Shown: positions 1 through 8,297 of the stretch, one piece after another | Layout: every line of letters starts with the position of its first letter | Position numbering within the stretch: position 1 is the stretch's first letter | Assembly: GCF_018449695.1 (NCBI RefSeq) | Contig: NZ_JAAVUY010000002.1 | Location: 310,001 to 374,000 of the forward strand | Source of the DNA: Bradyrhizobium sp. dw_411 | Lineage (GTDB): Bacteria; Pseudomonadota; Alphaproteobacteria; Rhizobiales; Xanthobacteraceae | Length of the DNA: 64,000 bases | Reading direction: 5' to 3' | Made by a program: the position numbers and the translations under genes | Notes under the pieces: generated by a model | Database searches by the model: none | The model's input: only the letters and a program-made list of their open reading frames with translations | What the model was told of the DNA's origin: nothing

Positions 1-74
1 CCGGTGGCCTGGGGCTGGTCATGGGACATCGGTTTTTCTTTCTTGTTCAAGGTCTTCTGGAAGCTGTGCGCCAT
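1..74 (-). CDS. possible N-terminus of a divergent gene, cut by the window edge
   Basis: An open frame reads leftward from an ATG at 74, with a second in-frame ATG at 29, and leaves the window. At most 25 residues are visible, too few to recognise a family. Its divergent position relative to the ferredoxin-NADP reductase gene, with a perfect palindrome between them, is typical of a regulator or co-regulated gene, but this is inference only. No convincing ribosome binding site precedes either ATG. Confidence 0.25.
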   Translation of the reverse strand, partial: MAHSFQKTLNKKEKPMSHDQPQAT

Positions 75-110
75 CTTGCGCGCGGCTTGACGCCGGGATC
101 AAGAAGGATT

Positions 111-132
111 ATTCATTTGTATACAAATGAAT
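111..132. promoter_or_regulatory. perfect 22-bp palindrome, GntR-type operator candidate
   Basis: Two 11-base arms (ATTCATTTGTA and its reverse complement) abut with no spacer. The core TTGTATACAA matches the operator type bound by FCD-family GntR repressors such as VanR and MatR (family knowledge). It sits 69 bases upstream of the fpr start, in a position to control fpr and possibly a leftward gene. Confidence 0.6.
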
Positions 133-200
133 GTGTACGAATGAGTTTAGCGGTATAATAGTCCGGCCATTAGCAGGGCCCAACCAGCGGAATTCTTCAG

Positions 201-974
201 ATGAGCAGCTTCAACCAGGAGAGCGTTCTCAGCGTCCATCACTGGACCGACACGCTGTTCAGCTTCACCACCACCCGCGATCCCTCGTTCCGTTTCCGTA
301 ACGGCGAATTCACGATGATCGGCTTGAAAGTCGGCGAGAGGCCGCTGCTGCGCGCCTACAGTGTCGCCAGCGCCAATTACGAGGACCGGCTGGAGTTCTT
401 TTCGATCAAGGTGCCGGACGGCCCGCTGACCTCGCGGCTCCAGCATTTGAAAGAAGGCGATGAGATCATCGTCAGTCGCAAAGCCACCGGCACGCTGGTG
501 ATCGACAATCTCGAGGATGGCCGCAATCTTTATCTGATCGGGACCGGCACCGGGCTGGCGCCGTTTCTCAGCGTGATCAAAGATCCCGAAACCTATGATC
601 GTTTCGAAAAGGTGGTGCTGCTGCATGGTTGCCGCCACGTCGCCGAACTCGCTTACGGCGAGATGATCACCGAGCACCTGCCGAACGATGAGCTGATCGG
701 CGAACTCGTGCGCAATCAGTTGATCTATTATCCGACGGTGACCCGCGACCCCTTCCGCAACCGCGGCCGGATCACCGATCTGATGAGTTCCGGCAAGCTG
801 TACAGCGATGCAGGTCTTGCCCCGCTTGAAGCCGCGCATGACCGCGTCATGATCTGCGGCAGCCCGGCGCTGGTTCAGGACACGCGAACGCTGCTGCTCG
901 GCAAGGGTTTTTCCGAAGGCAATCACGGCGAGCCGGGCCAGTTTGTGCTCGAAAAGGCCTTCGCCGAGCGCTAG
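201..974 (+). CDS. fpr: ferredoxin-NADP(+) reductase, bacterial subclass I type
   Basis: A flavoprotein of 257 residues, the usual bacterial FPR length, which transfers electrons between NADPH and ferredoxin or flavodoxin in the cytoplasm. The N-terminal FAD domain carries RAYSVAS (51-57). The C-terminal NADP domain carries GTGTGLAPF (114-122) and the CGSP motif (219-222). The C-terminus FVLEKAFAER is an extended tail of the kind seen in proteobacterial subclass I enzymes, where it covers the flavin. The ATG at 201 is the first that gives a full FAD domain. The gene is monocistronic and lies behind the palindrome at 111-132, so a GntR-family regulator may control it. Confidence 0.92.
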   Translation: MSSFNQESVLSVHHWTDTLFSFTTTRDPSFRFRNGEFTMIGLKVGERPLLRAYSVASANYEDRLEFFSIKVPDGPLTSRLQHLKEGDEIIVSRKATGTLVIDNLEDGRNLYLIGTGTGLAPFLSVIKDPETYDRFEKVVLLHGCRHVAELAYGEMITEHLPNDELIGELVRNQLIYYPTVTRDPFRNRGRITDLMSSGKLYSDAGLAPLEAAHDRVMICGSPALVQDTRTLLLGKGFSEGNHGEPGQFVLEKAFAER

Positions 975-1350
975 CAACCGTGGTGGCCGGTCCCAACCAG
1001 CCACCTGATTGGCGGTACTATCATGGGGACGGGCGCCCGAGGCCAGCCTGATAAATTTCTTGTGAAGCGTCTCGCAGCTCAAAAAATTGGCGACTGTGCT
1101 TTGCTTGCACTCGGCGTACGCACTTCAGGTTGCTAAAAGAGAATCGCGCACAGCGTGAATCGGAAGATTCATCTGAGGGCATGAAAATCGAGAATCCGGC
1201 GGTTGCGTCCAGCGCGGGACGGCACCAGTTCTCGGGCGTCATAAAAGCATTAGATCCCGGGAATAACGCTGTTCCCATTGGGGTCTAGTGAAAGCCGGCA
1301 GATTTGTGCGGCGTTCTGACGCGCTTTAAGAATTCGCAATAAGTTGGATC
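975..1350. other. 376-bp stretch without a recognisable gene
   Basis: Only short frames are present; the longest (1021-1278, minus) has no recognisable motif and no ribosome binding site. A weak 5-bp hairpin (GGGAA/TTCCC, about 1258-1275) is the only structure seen. It probably holds the fpr 3' end and the promoter of the small gene at 1351. Confidence 0.5.
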
Positions 1351-1542
1351 ATGAATAAAGACACGCAACGTTCGCCTGACAGAATTGATTGGGATATCCG
1401 CGCAGCGGACGCATTGGAACGAGCCCGCCTGTTGCCCCCGGGGCCGGAACGTAACGAGGCCCTCAAGCGGGCAAGCCTGCTTCGCTGTTCGGCGGATTCG
1501 CGCGGACTGACATTTGCAAAACGCGGCAGGCCACCGAAATAA
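1351..1542 (+). CDS. small conserved hypothetical protein
   Basis: A 63-residue basic protein with no membrane segment. The middle (ALERARLLPPGPERNEALKR, about 21-40) reads as an amphipathic helix pair, and it ends in FAKRGRPPK, an AT-hook-like GRP tail. Small proteins of this layout are common in Bradyrhizobium; I know no function. The Shine-Dalgarno is weak (TTGGATC just before the ATG). A strong bidirectional terminator follows 55 bases after the stop, supporting a real short transcription unit. Confidence 0.6.
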   Translation: MNKDTQRSPDRIDWDIRAADALERARLLPPGPERNEALKRASLLRCSADSRGLTFAKRGRPPK

Positions 1543-1597
1543 ATTCGCCGGACGTCGATTTCCCGGCTTTTGGTTTCGAGAATCAAATTAAAATATG

Positions 1598-1629
1598 CAG
1601 CGAGAAGACCTTTCGATCTTCTCGCTTTT
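1598..1629. terminator. rho-independent terminator between convergent small genes
   Basis: A perfect 10-bp stem (AGCGAGAAGA, 1598-1607, paired with 1616-1625) has an 8-base loop and runs into a T tract (1625-1629). A-rich sequence on the other side lets it serve the minus-strand gene ending at 1650 as well. Confidence 0.85.
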
Positions 1630-1649
1630 TCTTGGTTAGCAGGTTGCGT

Positions 1650-1913
1650 TCAGCAGCCGCGGCAAATGCCTTTGATCGCGCGTTCCACATTTGCGTCTTC
1701 CGGGTCGAGACCTCGCTGAGAGAGCGAGGTGGATTCTGGAACATCGGCGACTCCAGGCTGGCGGTGGCCCGTCGGCGCCGACCACGGTCTGGTCGTTGTT
1801 TCATTTCCCGACGCCACCGAGCGGCTGGGCGGCGCAAAGGCCATCGCGAACACGGGTGTTGCGAGCGTTGTTAATAGAATGGCGCCCGCACTGAGGATGG
1901 TAAATTTGGTCAT
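1650..1913 (-). CDS. small exported hypothetical protein
   Basis: An 87-residue protein starting MTKFTILSAG with a clear Sec signal peptide; cleavage is likely after the alanine-rich ATPVFA, about residue 23. The mature part is about 60 residues, rich in Pro, Ser and Arg, with a Cys in the last three positions (RGC). The frame is open much further upstream, but ATG 1913 is preceded by GGAG at a good distance and places the signal peptide at the N-terminus. It resembles short periplasmic hypotheticals common in Bradyrhizobium. Function unknown; no operon partner. Confidence 0.65.
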   Translation of the reverse strand: MTKFTILSAGAILLTTLATPVFAMAFAPPSRSVASGNETTTRPWSAPTGHRQPGVADVPESTSLSQRGLDPEDANVERAIKGICRGC

Positions 1914-2102
1914 TGGATGTCTCCATTGCCGTTGCGCATAAGCGCGAATGCCAAAAAGACTCCCGATGGATTTCCGACATTCCTGAACAGCCGGATATTG
2001 AAACGCCTTCACGCCGAAACGACGTTCACTTCGAGGTGTTGCCGCAGTGCAGATGTTTTGGCGAGGATGTGATCGGTGATCGTTCAAAACGGAGGAAATC
2101 AA

Positions 2103-2390
2103 ATGGTGTCGATCGACCCACTGACCGCGACCGCTGTGGTGATCGCAACGGCAGCCACCGACGCGGTCTATGTGATGTTCACCGCCGCCGTGGTGGCTCG
2201 CCGGCGTGTACCTGCGGCGAGCTGGAGCAGCATCTGGTACCTGCTCTCTTCATATGCGGTGATCAGCTACACCGAAAATTGGGTCTATGTCGCCTTCGCC
2301 GCGGCAGGGTCCTGGATCGGCGCGTTTGCGTCGATTTCATTTTTACACAGGCCACCCGGCGGCCCGCCGGTCGGTGCAGGTCCGGAATAG
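2103..2390 (+). CDS. small membrane protein, unknown function
   Basis: A 95-residue protein starting MVSIDPLTAT after a strong GGAGGAAATCAA ribosome binding site. Two to three hydrophobic helices are visible (about 5-30, 42-58 and 62-80), with an Arg-rich cytoplasmic turn (ARRRVPA) after the first and a proline-rich tail. No family motif is recognised. It faces away from the exported protein at 1650-1913, so the 189 bp between them probably hold divergent promoters. Confidence 0.65.
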   Translation: MVSIDPLTATAVVIATAATDAVYVMFTAAVVARRRVPAASWSSIWYLLSSYAVISYTENWVYVAFAAAGSWIGAFASISFLHRPPGGPPVGAGPE

Positions 2391-2460
2391 GGCCATGCGA
2401 TAAGCAAGGTCAGATGGCGCTGGCTTTGTCATCGGCGCCGGGTAATTTGTCGGCCATCAA

Positions 2461-2478
2461 CGGACTTCCGAAAGTCCG
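2461..2478 (+). promoter_or_regulatory. leader hairpin upstream of the amidohydrolase ribosome binding site
   Basis: CGGACTT (2461-2467) and AAGTCCG (2472-2478) form a 7-bp stem with a 4-base loop, ending 5 bases before the GGAGG of the gene at 2499. It could influence translation initiation or message stability; no known regulator is recognised. Confidence 0.4.
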
Positions 2479-2498
2479 GCCAGGGAGGAATATCGGCC

Positions 2499-3677
2499 AT
2501 GATGAACCGACGCCAATTGGTGTGCGCGACCAGCGCTGCGGCACTGCTTGCCCGCATTCCAAATGCATTTGCGGCGACCTACGATCTGATCATCAAGGGC
2601 GGGCGCGTCATCGATCCCTCTGTCAATCTCGACGCGACGCGGGATGTTGCGATATCCGGCGGCAGGATCGTCGCGGTCGCGGCCAACATTGCGGGCGACG
2701 CGACCGAGACCATCGATGCGCGCGGCAAGATCGTGGCCCCGGGCTTGATCGACATTCACGTCCACGCCGGCCGCAGCAAGGAAGGCCCGCCGATGATCCT
2801 GCAGGACGGCGTGACGGCATGGGTCGATGCCGGTACCGGCGGGGCGGACAATATTGACGCGGTGGCCGCGATTGCGCGCGGCGCACCGCAGATGGGCCGC
2901 TGCCTGGTCAACATCGCGCGTACCGGCGTCTTGTCGCCGGCCGGTGAATTGCATGATCTCAGCGCGGCCAATGTGGCGTTGGCGCGAGGAGCCATCGAGC
3001 GCAATCGGGACGTCGTTGTCGGCGTCAAGGCGCGCTTGTCGGAGAGTGTCGCTGATGCCAACGACCTCGAAGCGCTGCGCCGCGCGCAGGAGGCCGCCGG
3101 GCCTCTGCCGGTCATGATCCATGTCGGTCAGAATTATTCGCCGATCCGTTCCATTCTGGCGCTGCTCAAACGCGGCGACATTGTCACGCACATTTACGCG
3201 CCGGGAAAGAATGGCATCCTCGACGACAAGGGAATCCTGTTTCCAGACGTGATGGCCGCGCACCGGCGCGGCGTTCTCTTCGACTTCGGCAATGGCGTCG
3301 CCGATCATTTCGATTGGGCTTCGGTCGAGAAGGCGACCCAACAAGGCCTGTGGCCCGATACGTTCTCTACCGACTGGGGCCTCACGTCGAGGACCACGGG
3401 GGTTGTCGATCTGCCGAATGTGATGTCGAAGTTTCTGATGTTCGGCATGCCGCTCAGCCAGATCATCGCCTGTGCGACAATCAATGCCGCGCGCTGCTTC
3501 CCGGCCTTCGATGACCGCGGCACGCTTAACGTGGGCGCGCCGGCCGATGTGGCGATCATGGAGCTGCGGGAAGGGTCGTTCGAGTTCCTCGATAATTACA
3601 AGGGCGTGCGGACGGGGCGCCAGCGGCTGTTCCCGTCCGAGACGGTGCTCGCGGGCAAGCGGGTGCAGCACGCTTAG
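2499..3677 (+). CDS. exported dihydroorotase-like amidohydrolase
   Basis: A 392-residue metal-dependent amidohydrolase of the deacetylase/dihydroorotase-like branch. The visible metal-site set is H87 and H89 (IDIHVHAG), a likely carboxylated lysine K177 (VVGVKAR), H208 (VMIHVG), H231 (VTHIYAP) and D292 (STDWG). It begins MMNRRQLVCATSAAALLA, a twin-arginine-like signal peptide ending about residue 26, so a periplasmic location is likely and unusual for this family. GGAGG lies 10 bases before ATG 2499. The gene converges on the Liv importer operon with only 4 bp between stops. The enzyme resembles the cytoplasmic one at 14213-15490, suggesting related substrates (cyclic amides or N-acyl compounds). 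Exact substrate unknown. Confidence 0.82.
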   Translation: MMNRRQLVCATSAAALLARIPNAFAATYDLIIKGGRVIDPSVNLDATRDVAISGGRIVAVAANIAGDATETIDARGKIVAPGLIDIHVHAGRSKEGPPMILQDGVTAWVDAGTGGADNIDAVAAIARGAPQMGRCLVNIARTGVLSPAGELHDLSAANVALARGAIERNRDVVVGVKARLSESVADANDLEALRRAQEAAGPLPVMIHVGQNYSPIRSILALLKRGDIVTHIYAPGKNGILDDKGILFPDVMAAHRRGVLFDFGNGVADHFDWASVEKATQQGLWPDTFSTDWGLTSRTTGVVDLPNVMSKFLMFGMPLSQIIACATINAARCFPAFDDRGTLNVGAPADVAIMELREGSFEFLDNYKGVRTGRQRLFPSETVLAGKRVQHA

Positions 3678-3681
3678 TGGT

Positions 3682-4384
<703 letters not shown>

Positions 4385-4392
<8 letters not shown>

Positions 4393-5164
4393 GCCGGTGC
4401 CGCCTGCCGAGATAGGCCTCGATCACCTGCGGATTGCGTTGAACTTCGGAAGGCGTGCCCTCGGCGATCTTCTTGCCGAAGTCCAGCACGGTGACGCGGT
4501 CGCTGATGCCCATCACGAGCCTGACATTATGTTCGACCAGCAATATCGTGATGCCGCTGCTTTTGAGTTTGGCGATGGTGTCGAGCAGCGTCATGCTCTC
4601 GGTCATGTTCATGCCCGCGGCCGGCTCGTCCAGCAACAGCACCTTCGGCTTCGATGCGAGTGCCCGCGCGATCTCCAGCAGACGTTGTTGCGCGTAAGGC
4701 AGTTGCGTCGCGCGATCTTCGGCGCGACGAACGAGGCCGACGATGTCAAGCGCTTCACGTGCATTACGATCGATATCGGATTCGCTGAGCTTGTGCCGCA
4801 CATTGGCTGTCAGGATATTGAAAAGCGACGTCGGACTATTGCAGGCGGCTGCGACTTTCACGTTTTCGATCACGCTCAGATTATCGAAAATCCGGATGTT
4901 CTGGAATGTCCGGGCCAGACCCAGTCGCGCAATCCGGTGCGGCTTGAGCCGGAAGATCTCCTGGCCGCCAACGCGAATGGAGCCGGCGTCGGCATGCGAA
5001 GCGCCGCTCAGCGCGTTAAGTAGCGTGGTTTTGCCAGAACCATTGGGGCCGATGATGGCCTGCACGATGCCCGGGGGTACATCGAGATCGACGCCGTCAA
5101 GCGCGACCAGTCCGCCAAACCGGCGCGTCACTCCCCGCGCTGAAATGATCGGTTCCGGGGTCAA
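4385..5164 (-). CDS. livG: branched-chain amino-acid-type ABC transporter ATPase, LivG, TTG start
   Basis: A 259-residue HAAT-family ATPase. Walker A GPNGSGKTT, the LivG-typical LARTFQNIRIF, Walker B VLLLDEPAAGMN and the LVEHNVRLV switch are all present. The frame is open far upstream inside livM, but homology begins at LTPEPIISARG. The start is therefore a TTG at 5164 whose last two bases and the next A form the livM stop (TTGA overlap), implying translational coupling. It pairs with LivF as the ATPase heterodimer of the importer. Confidence 0.9.
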
Positions 5165-6096
5165 TTGACGCTCGCCCGGCGTAGCGGCAGGAGCGATGCC
5201 AGCGACGCCAAACCTCCCGGGGCTAGCACGATGACGCCGATCACGCCGAGGCCGTAGAGCACGAGATACCATTGACCGAGGAACCGCAACGCCTCGGGCA
5301 GAATGGTCAGGGCGAGCGCGCCGATAACGCAGCCGAAGATCGATCCCATGCCGCCGACAATGAGCATGGTCATCAGCAGGATCGCCTGGATGCTGGAAAA
5401 GCTGTCAGGGCTGATGAACCGGATCGAGGACGCATAGAGACACCCGGCAAGACCCGCGTAGACGGCGCCGATCATGAAGGCGAGCAGCTTGGTGCGAACC
5501 GTATCGACACCGCTTTGCTCGGCGGCGATTTCGCTGTCCTTGGTGGCGATCATCGCGCGGCCGAGCGTCGAATGGCGAATGCGCGCGGCGATCAGGATCG
5601 CAAGCGCGAGTATCGCGATCAAGAGATAATAATGCTGCACCTGTCCCTGCGGCCCGAATCCGAAAATGCTGATGCCGGGGATCGCCCGCAAGCCGGAGGT
5701 GCCGCCGGTGACGGGCTCCCAATGCACGATGATCAGCCGGATGATTTCGCCAAAGCCGATCGTGGTCATGGCCAGATAGTAGGTTCGCAGCCGCATGGTC
5801 GGCAGGCCGAGCATGAGGCTCGCAGCCATCACCACGAGAGCCGACAAAAAGGGCGTCGTGATCCAGGGCAAGCCGGCCTTGGTGGCGATCGCCGTGGTGT
5901 AGGCGCCGAGCCCATAGAACGCGGCCTGTCCGAAATTGATCTGGCCGGTCCAGCCCGTCACAAAATTCAGTCCGATCACGACAATCGCATTGAGAATGGC
6001 GATGTTGAGCAACTGGATGATGTAACCGTCTTGGGCGATCGCGGGAACGGCGAGAGCGACGGCACCACACGCCGCGAGAATGGGCCAAATTTTCAT
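5161..6096 (-). CDS. livM: ABC transporter permease, LivM
   Basis: A 311-residue inner-membrane permease of the HAAT family with about nine hydrophobic helices. Conserved features are GLNFVTGWTGQINFGQAAFYGLGAY (split here as NFVTGWTGQINFG then QAAFYGLGAY, about 44-68), TGGTSGL and the late loop GGMGSIFG that docks the ATPases. It begins with an uncleaved hydrophobic segment. The start lies 1 base after the livH stop and the end overlaps livG, so it is in the middle of the operon. Confidence 0.92.
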   Translation of the reverse strand: MKIWPILAACGAVALAVPAIAQDGYIIQLLNIAILNAIVVIGLNFVTGWTGQINFGQAAFYGLGAYTTAIATKAGLPWITTPFLSALVVMAASLMLGLPTMRLRTYYLAMTTIGFGEIIRLIIVHWEPVTGGTSGLRAIPGISIFGFGPQGQVQHYYLLIAILALAILIAARIRHSTLGRAMIATKDSEIAAEQSGVDTVRTKLLAFMIGAVYAGLAGCLYASSIRFISPDSFSSIQAILLMTMLIVGGMGSIFGCVIGALALTILPEALRFLGQWYLVLYGLGVIGVIVLAPGGLASLASLLPLRRASVN

Positions 6097-6097
6097 C

Positions 6098-6964
6098 TCA
6101 GACCTTCTCGCTGCTCTTCTCGCCGAACAGGCCGCGGGGCCATGCGATCAGAACGGCGATCATGACAATGAAGGCATAGGCGTCGCGAAAGTTGGACGAG
6201 ATGTAACGTGCGCCGAACGTCTCGATCAGACCGAGGAACAATCCGCCGATGACCGCGCCCGGCAAATTGCCGAACCCGCCGATCACGCTGACGACAAAAC
6301 CCTTCAGACCAAGACTGCCGCCCATGGTTGGTTCAGCCAGGAAAATCGGCGCGACCAATAATCCCGCGATTCCCGACAACACAGCGCCGAAGGCAAAGGC
6401 CACGGCGATGGTGCGATTGACGGAAATGCCGACCAGCCGCGCCGTGTGCAGGTCTTGCGCGGTCGCTTGCATCAGAATTCCGAACCGGGTTTTGGTCAGC
6501 AACAGGAATTGCAGCAGCAGGATCACCGCAAGCGTGCAGAAGATGAAGAGCTGGTGCATCGAAATGACCACGCCGGCGAAGCGCAGCGGCGGGCCGTGAA
6601 TTGGCGATGGCAGCGAGACCGGCAGCGGTCCCCAAATAATCAGCGCGAGGTTTTCCAGCACAATCCCCATCGCGATCGTGGTCAGGATCACCAGAAACGC
6701 AGGTCGCCCGCGCAGCGGAAAGTAGACCAGCACCATGAACACGATGCCGACCAGCGCCATCGCCACCATGGTGATGGCCCAGGCCGCCGCCACCGGCAAC
6801 TCATGCGTGACCGCACAACTGATGCCGATGAAGGCGCCCAGCATCAGCAACTGGCCCTGTGCGAAGTTGACGATCTGCACGGTGTTGAAGATCAGCAGCA
6901 GGCCGAGGGCGACGAGAGCATAGATGCTCCCGAGCGCCAGGCCGTTGACGATGAGCTGGCCCAT
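6098..6964 (-). CDS. livH: ABC transporter permease, LivH
   Basis: A 288-residue inner-membrane permease with about eight helices. It has the family start LGSIYALVALGLLLIFNTV and FAQGQLLMLGAF (about 11-44), and the ATPase-contact loop VIGGFGNLPGAVIGG near the C-terminus. It starts 7 bp after the binding-protein stop and ends 1 bp before livM. It partners LivM in the membrane pore. Confidence 0.92.
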   Translation of the reverse strand: MGQLIVNGLALGSIYALVALGLLLIFNTVQIVNFAQGQLLMLGAFIGISCAVTHELPVAAAWAITMVAMALVGIVFMVLVYFPLRGRPAFLVILTTIAMGIVLENLALIIWGPLPVSLPSPIHGPPLRFAGVVISMHQLFIFCTLAVILLLQFLLLTKTRFGILMQATAQDLHTARLVGISVNRTIAVAFAFGAVLSGIAGLLVAPIFLAEPTMGGSLGLKGFVVSVIGGFGNLPGAVIGGLFLGLIETFGARYISSNFRDAYAFIVMIAVLIAWPRGLFGEKSSEKV

Positions 6965-6971
6965 GAAGGGA

Positions 6972-8150
6972 TCAGTATCCGCTTTCTTTGATCGGACCGG
7001 TCAATTCAGGCGTCTTGCCCTTGTTGCGGTAAATCCCGAGCGTGTGGGCCAGATCACCGACGGCATCGGCCTGGTAGGAGATCAGCATGCCCTTCCAGTC
7101 CTTGGTTGCGGCGAACGCGTCGCGGATCGCCGCTTTGTCGCAGCCGACCTTTTCGATGATCGATTTCAGCATATAGACGGTGTCGTAATACGACACCGTG
7201 AAATTGTCGGCGGGGACCTTGTACTTGTCTTGAACGCGTTTTGCCCAATCCAGGATTTTCGGATCGGTCGAAGTCTGCGGGATCATGCCGCCGATCGCGT
7301 AACCGCCGTCGGCCTCCGCGGCTGAGAGGTTATTGAGCGTGGTCTGCGCCACGATGCTGGCGTTGCCGATGGTCGGGAGCTTGATGCCCAGATCGCTCAT
7401 CTGCTTGATGACCAGCGTCACATCGGCTGGGCGGCCGAACAGGATCAGGCTGTCGGCGCCCTTGTCCTTGATTTCAAGCAATTGCGCGCTCATGTCCTTG
7501 TCGGACGGTGCATAGGACGTCACGGCGACCGGCGCTACCTTAAGCTTGGCGAGCGAGGCCTGGATGCCCTTGGAAGCGCCGAGGCCGTAATCATCCGCCA
7601 CCGCCATGATGCCGGGCTTGGTCTTGCCGAGCGACTTCACCAGATATTCCGGGATGAGATCGGCAAGCTGTCCGTCATGGACATGGGTGCGGAATAGCCA
7701 TTTGCTGCCCTGCGCAGTGACTTTCGCGTTGGTCGCGCCGACCAGGAAAGGTGTTTCCGATTTGGTGACGACCTCGGTCTGCGCGAACACGTGCGGGCTG
7801 ATCATCGACCCGAATACGACAATCGGCTTGCCTTCGAGAATGCGGTTCATCACGTTCAGCGCGTCGGTGCTGGAGGCGCCGGTATCTTCCGTGGCCAGTG
7901 CCAGCTTCTTGCCGCCGATACCGCCATTCGCATTGATTTCATCGACCGCGAATTCGACGCCATTGCGCGCTTGCGTGCCGAGCAGCGCCGTATTGCCGGT
8001 GAGGGCCGTGGTCAGGCCCAATGGAATCGGGGAGGGGCAGCTTGCAGGTTCCGCAGCCGCTTGATGCGCTGTTGTCATGGATAGACATATGGCCGTCGCA
8101 CCCAGGATCGAGTTCTTCACGGCAATACGCTTCAAGGCAAGATAAGACAT
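6972..8150 (-). CDS. periplasmic substrate-binding protein, LivK-like (Peripla_BP_6)
   Basis: A 392-residue extracellular ligand-binding receptor. It starts MSYLALKRIAV after AGGGGA. A signal peptide of about 33 residues ends AHQAAA. The mature chain begins with the family pattern IPLGLTTALTGNTALLGTQARNGVEFA (here IPLGLTTALTG, then NGVEFAVDEINANGG), and two alpha/beta lobes follow. The longer frame adding MHDTTGDV lacks a better binding site. First gene of the livHMGF set, 147 bp downstream of the NCS1 permease and separated from it by two hairpins. Ligand unknown; the neighbours suggest a heterocycle or its ring-opened product. Confidence 0.88.
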   Translation of the reverse strand: MSYLALKRIAVKNSILGATAICLSMTTAHQAAAEPASCPSPIPLGLTTALTGNTALLGTQARNGVEFAVDEINANGGIGGKKLALATEDTGASSTDALNVMNRILEGKPIVVFGSMISPHVFAQTEVVTKSETPFLVGATNAKVTAQGSKWLFRTHVHDGQLADLIPEYLVKSLGKTKPGIMAVADDYGLGASKGIQASLAKLKVAPVAVTSYAPSDKDMSAQLLEIKDKGADSLILFGRPADVTLVIKQMSDLGIKLPTIGNASIVAQTTLNNLSAAEADGGYAIGGMIPQTSTDPKILDWAKRVQDKYKVPADNFTVSYYDTVYMLKSIIEKVGCDKAAIRDAFAATKDWKGMLISYQADAVGDLAHTLGIYRNKGKTPELTGPIKESGY

Positions 8151-8191
8151 CACGTCCCCTGTTGTGTCGTGCAAATGGGATCATCAGCGGC

Positions 8192-8225
8192 GGCAGGCTT
8201 GTCGGGTTTAGGCGACAAGCCTGCC
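8192..8225. repeat. perfect 13-bp inverted repeat (hairpin) in the livK-type leader
   Basis: GGCAGGCTTGTCG (8192-8204) and its exact reverse complement (8213-8225) flank an 8-base loop. It lies 42 bases upstream of the binding-protein ATG and after the permease gene. With no long T tract it looks like an mRNA stabiliser or processing stem that lets the binding protein be made in excess, or a weak terminator. Confidence 0.6.
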
Positions 8226-8252
8226 TTTCGCTTATGAACCCCTGTTATGAGC

Positions 8253-8293
8253 CGAAAATTCCCTGCGTGTATGGCATTCGCGGGGAATTTTCG
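8253..8293 (-). terminator. inverted repeat just downstream of the NCS1 permease gene
   Basis: Arms CGAAAATTCCC (8253-8263) and GGGAATTTTCG (8283-8293) pair over 11 bp around a 19-base loop. They start 5 bases after the permease stop. There is no run of U after the stem, so termination may be partial; it could separate permease and importer expression together with the hairpin at 8192-8225. Confidence 0.4.
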
Positions 8294-8297
8294 TGCA

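Noticed and set aside
147..1082. Long minus-strand frame opposite the ferredoxin-NADP reductase
   Set aside because: It mirrors a clear gene on the plus strand, has a composition of reverse-complement coding DNA and no family motif.
2415..2430. Sigma-54-like TGGCGCTGGCTTTGTC before the exported amidohydrolase
   Set aside because: The -12 element ends GT, not GC, and two further positions differ; too weak compared with the five accepted sites.
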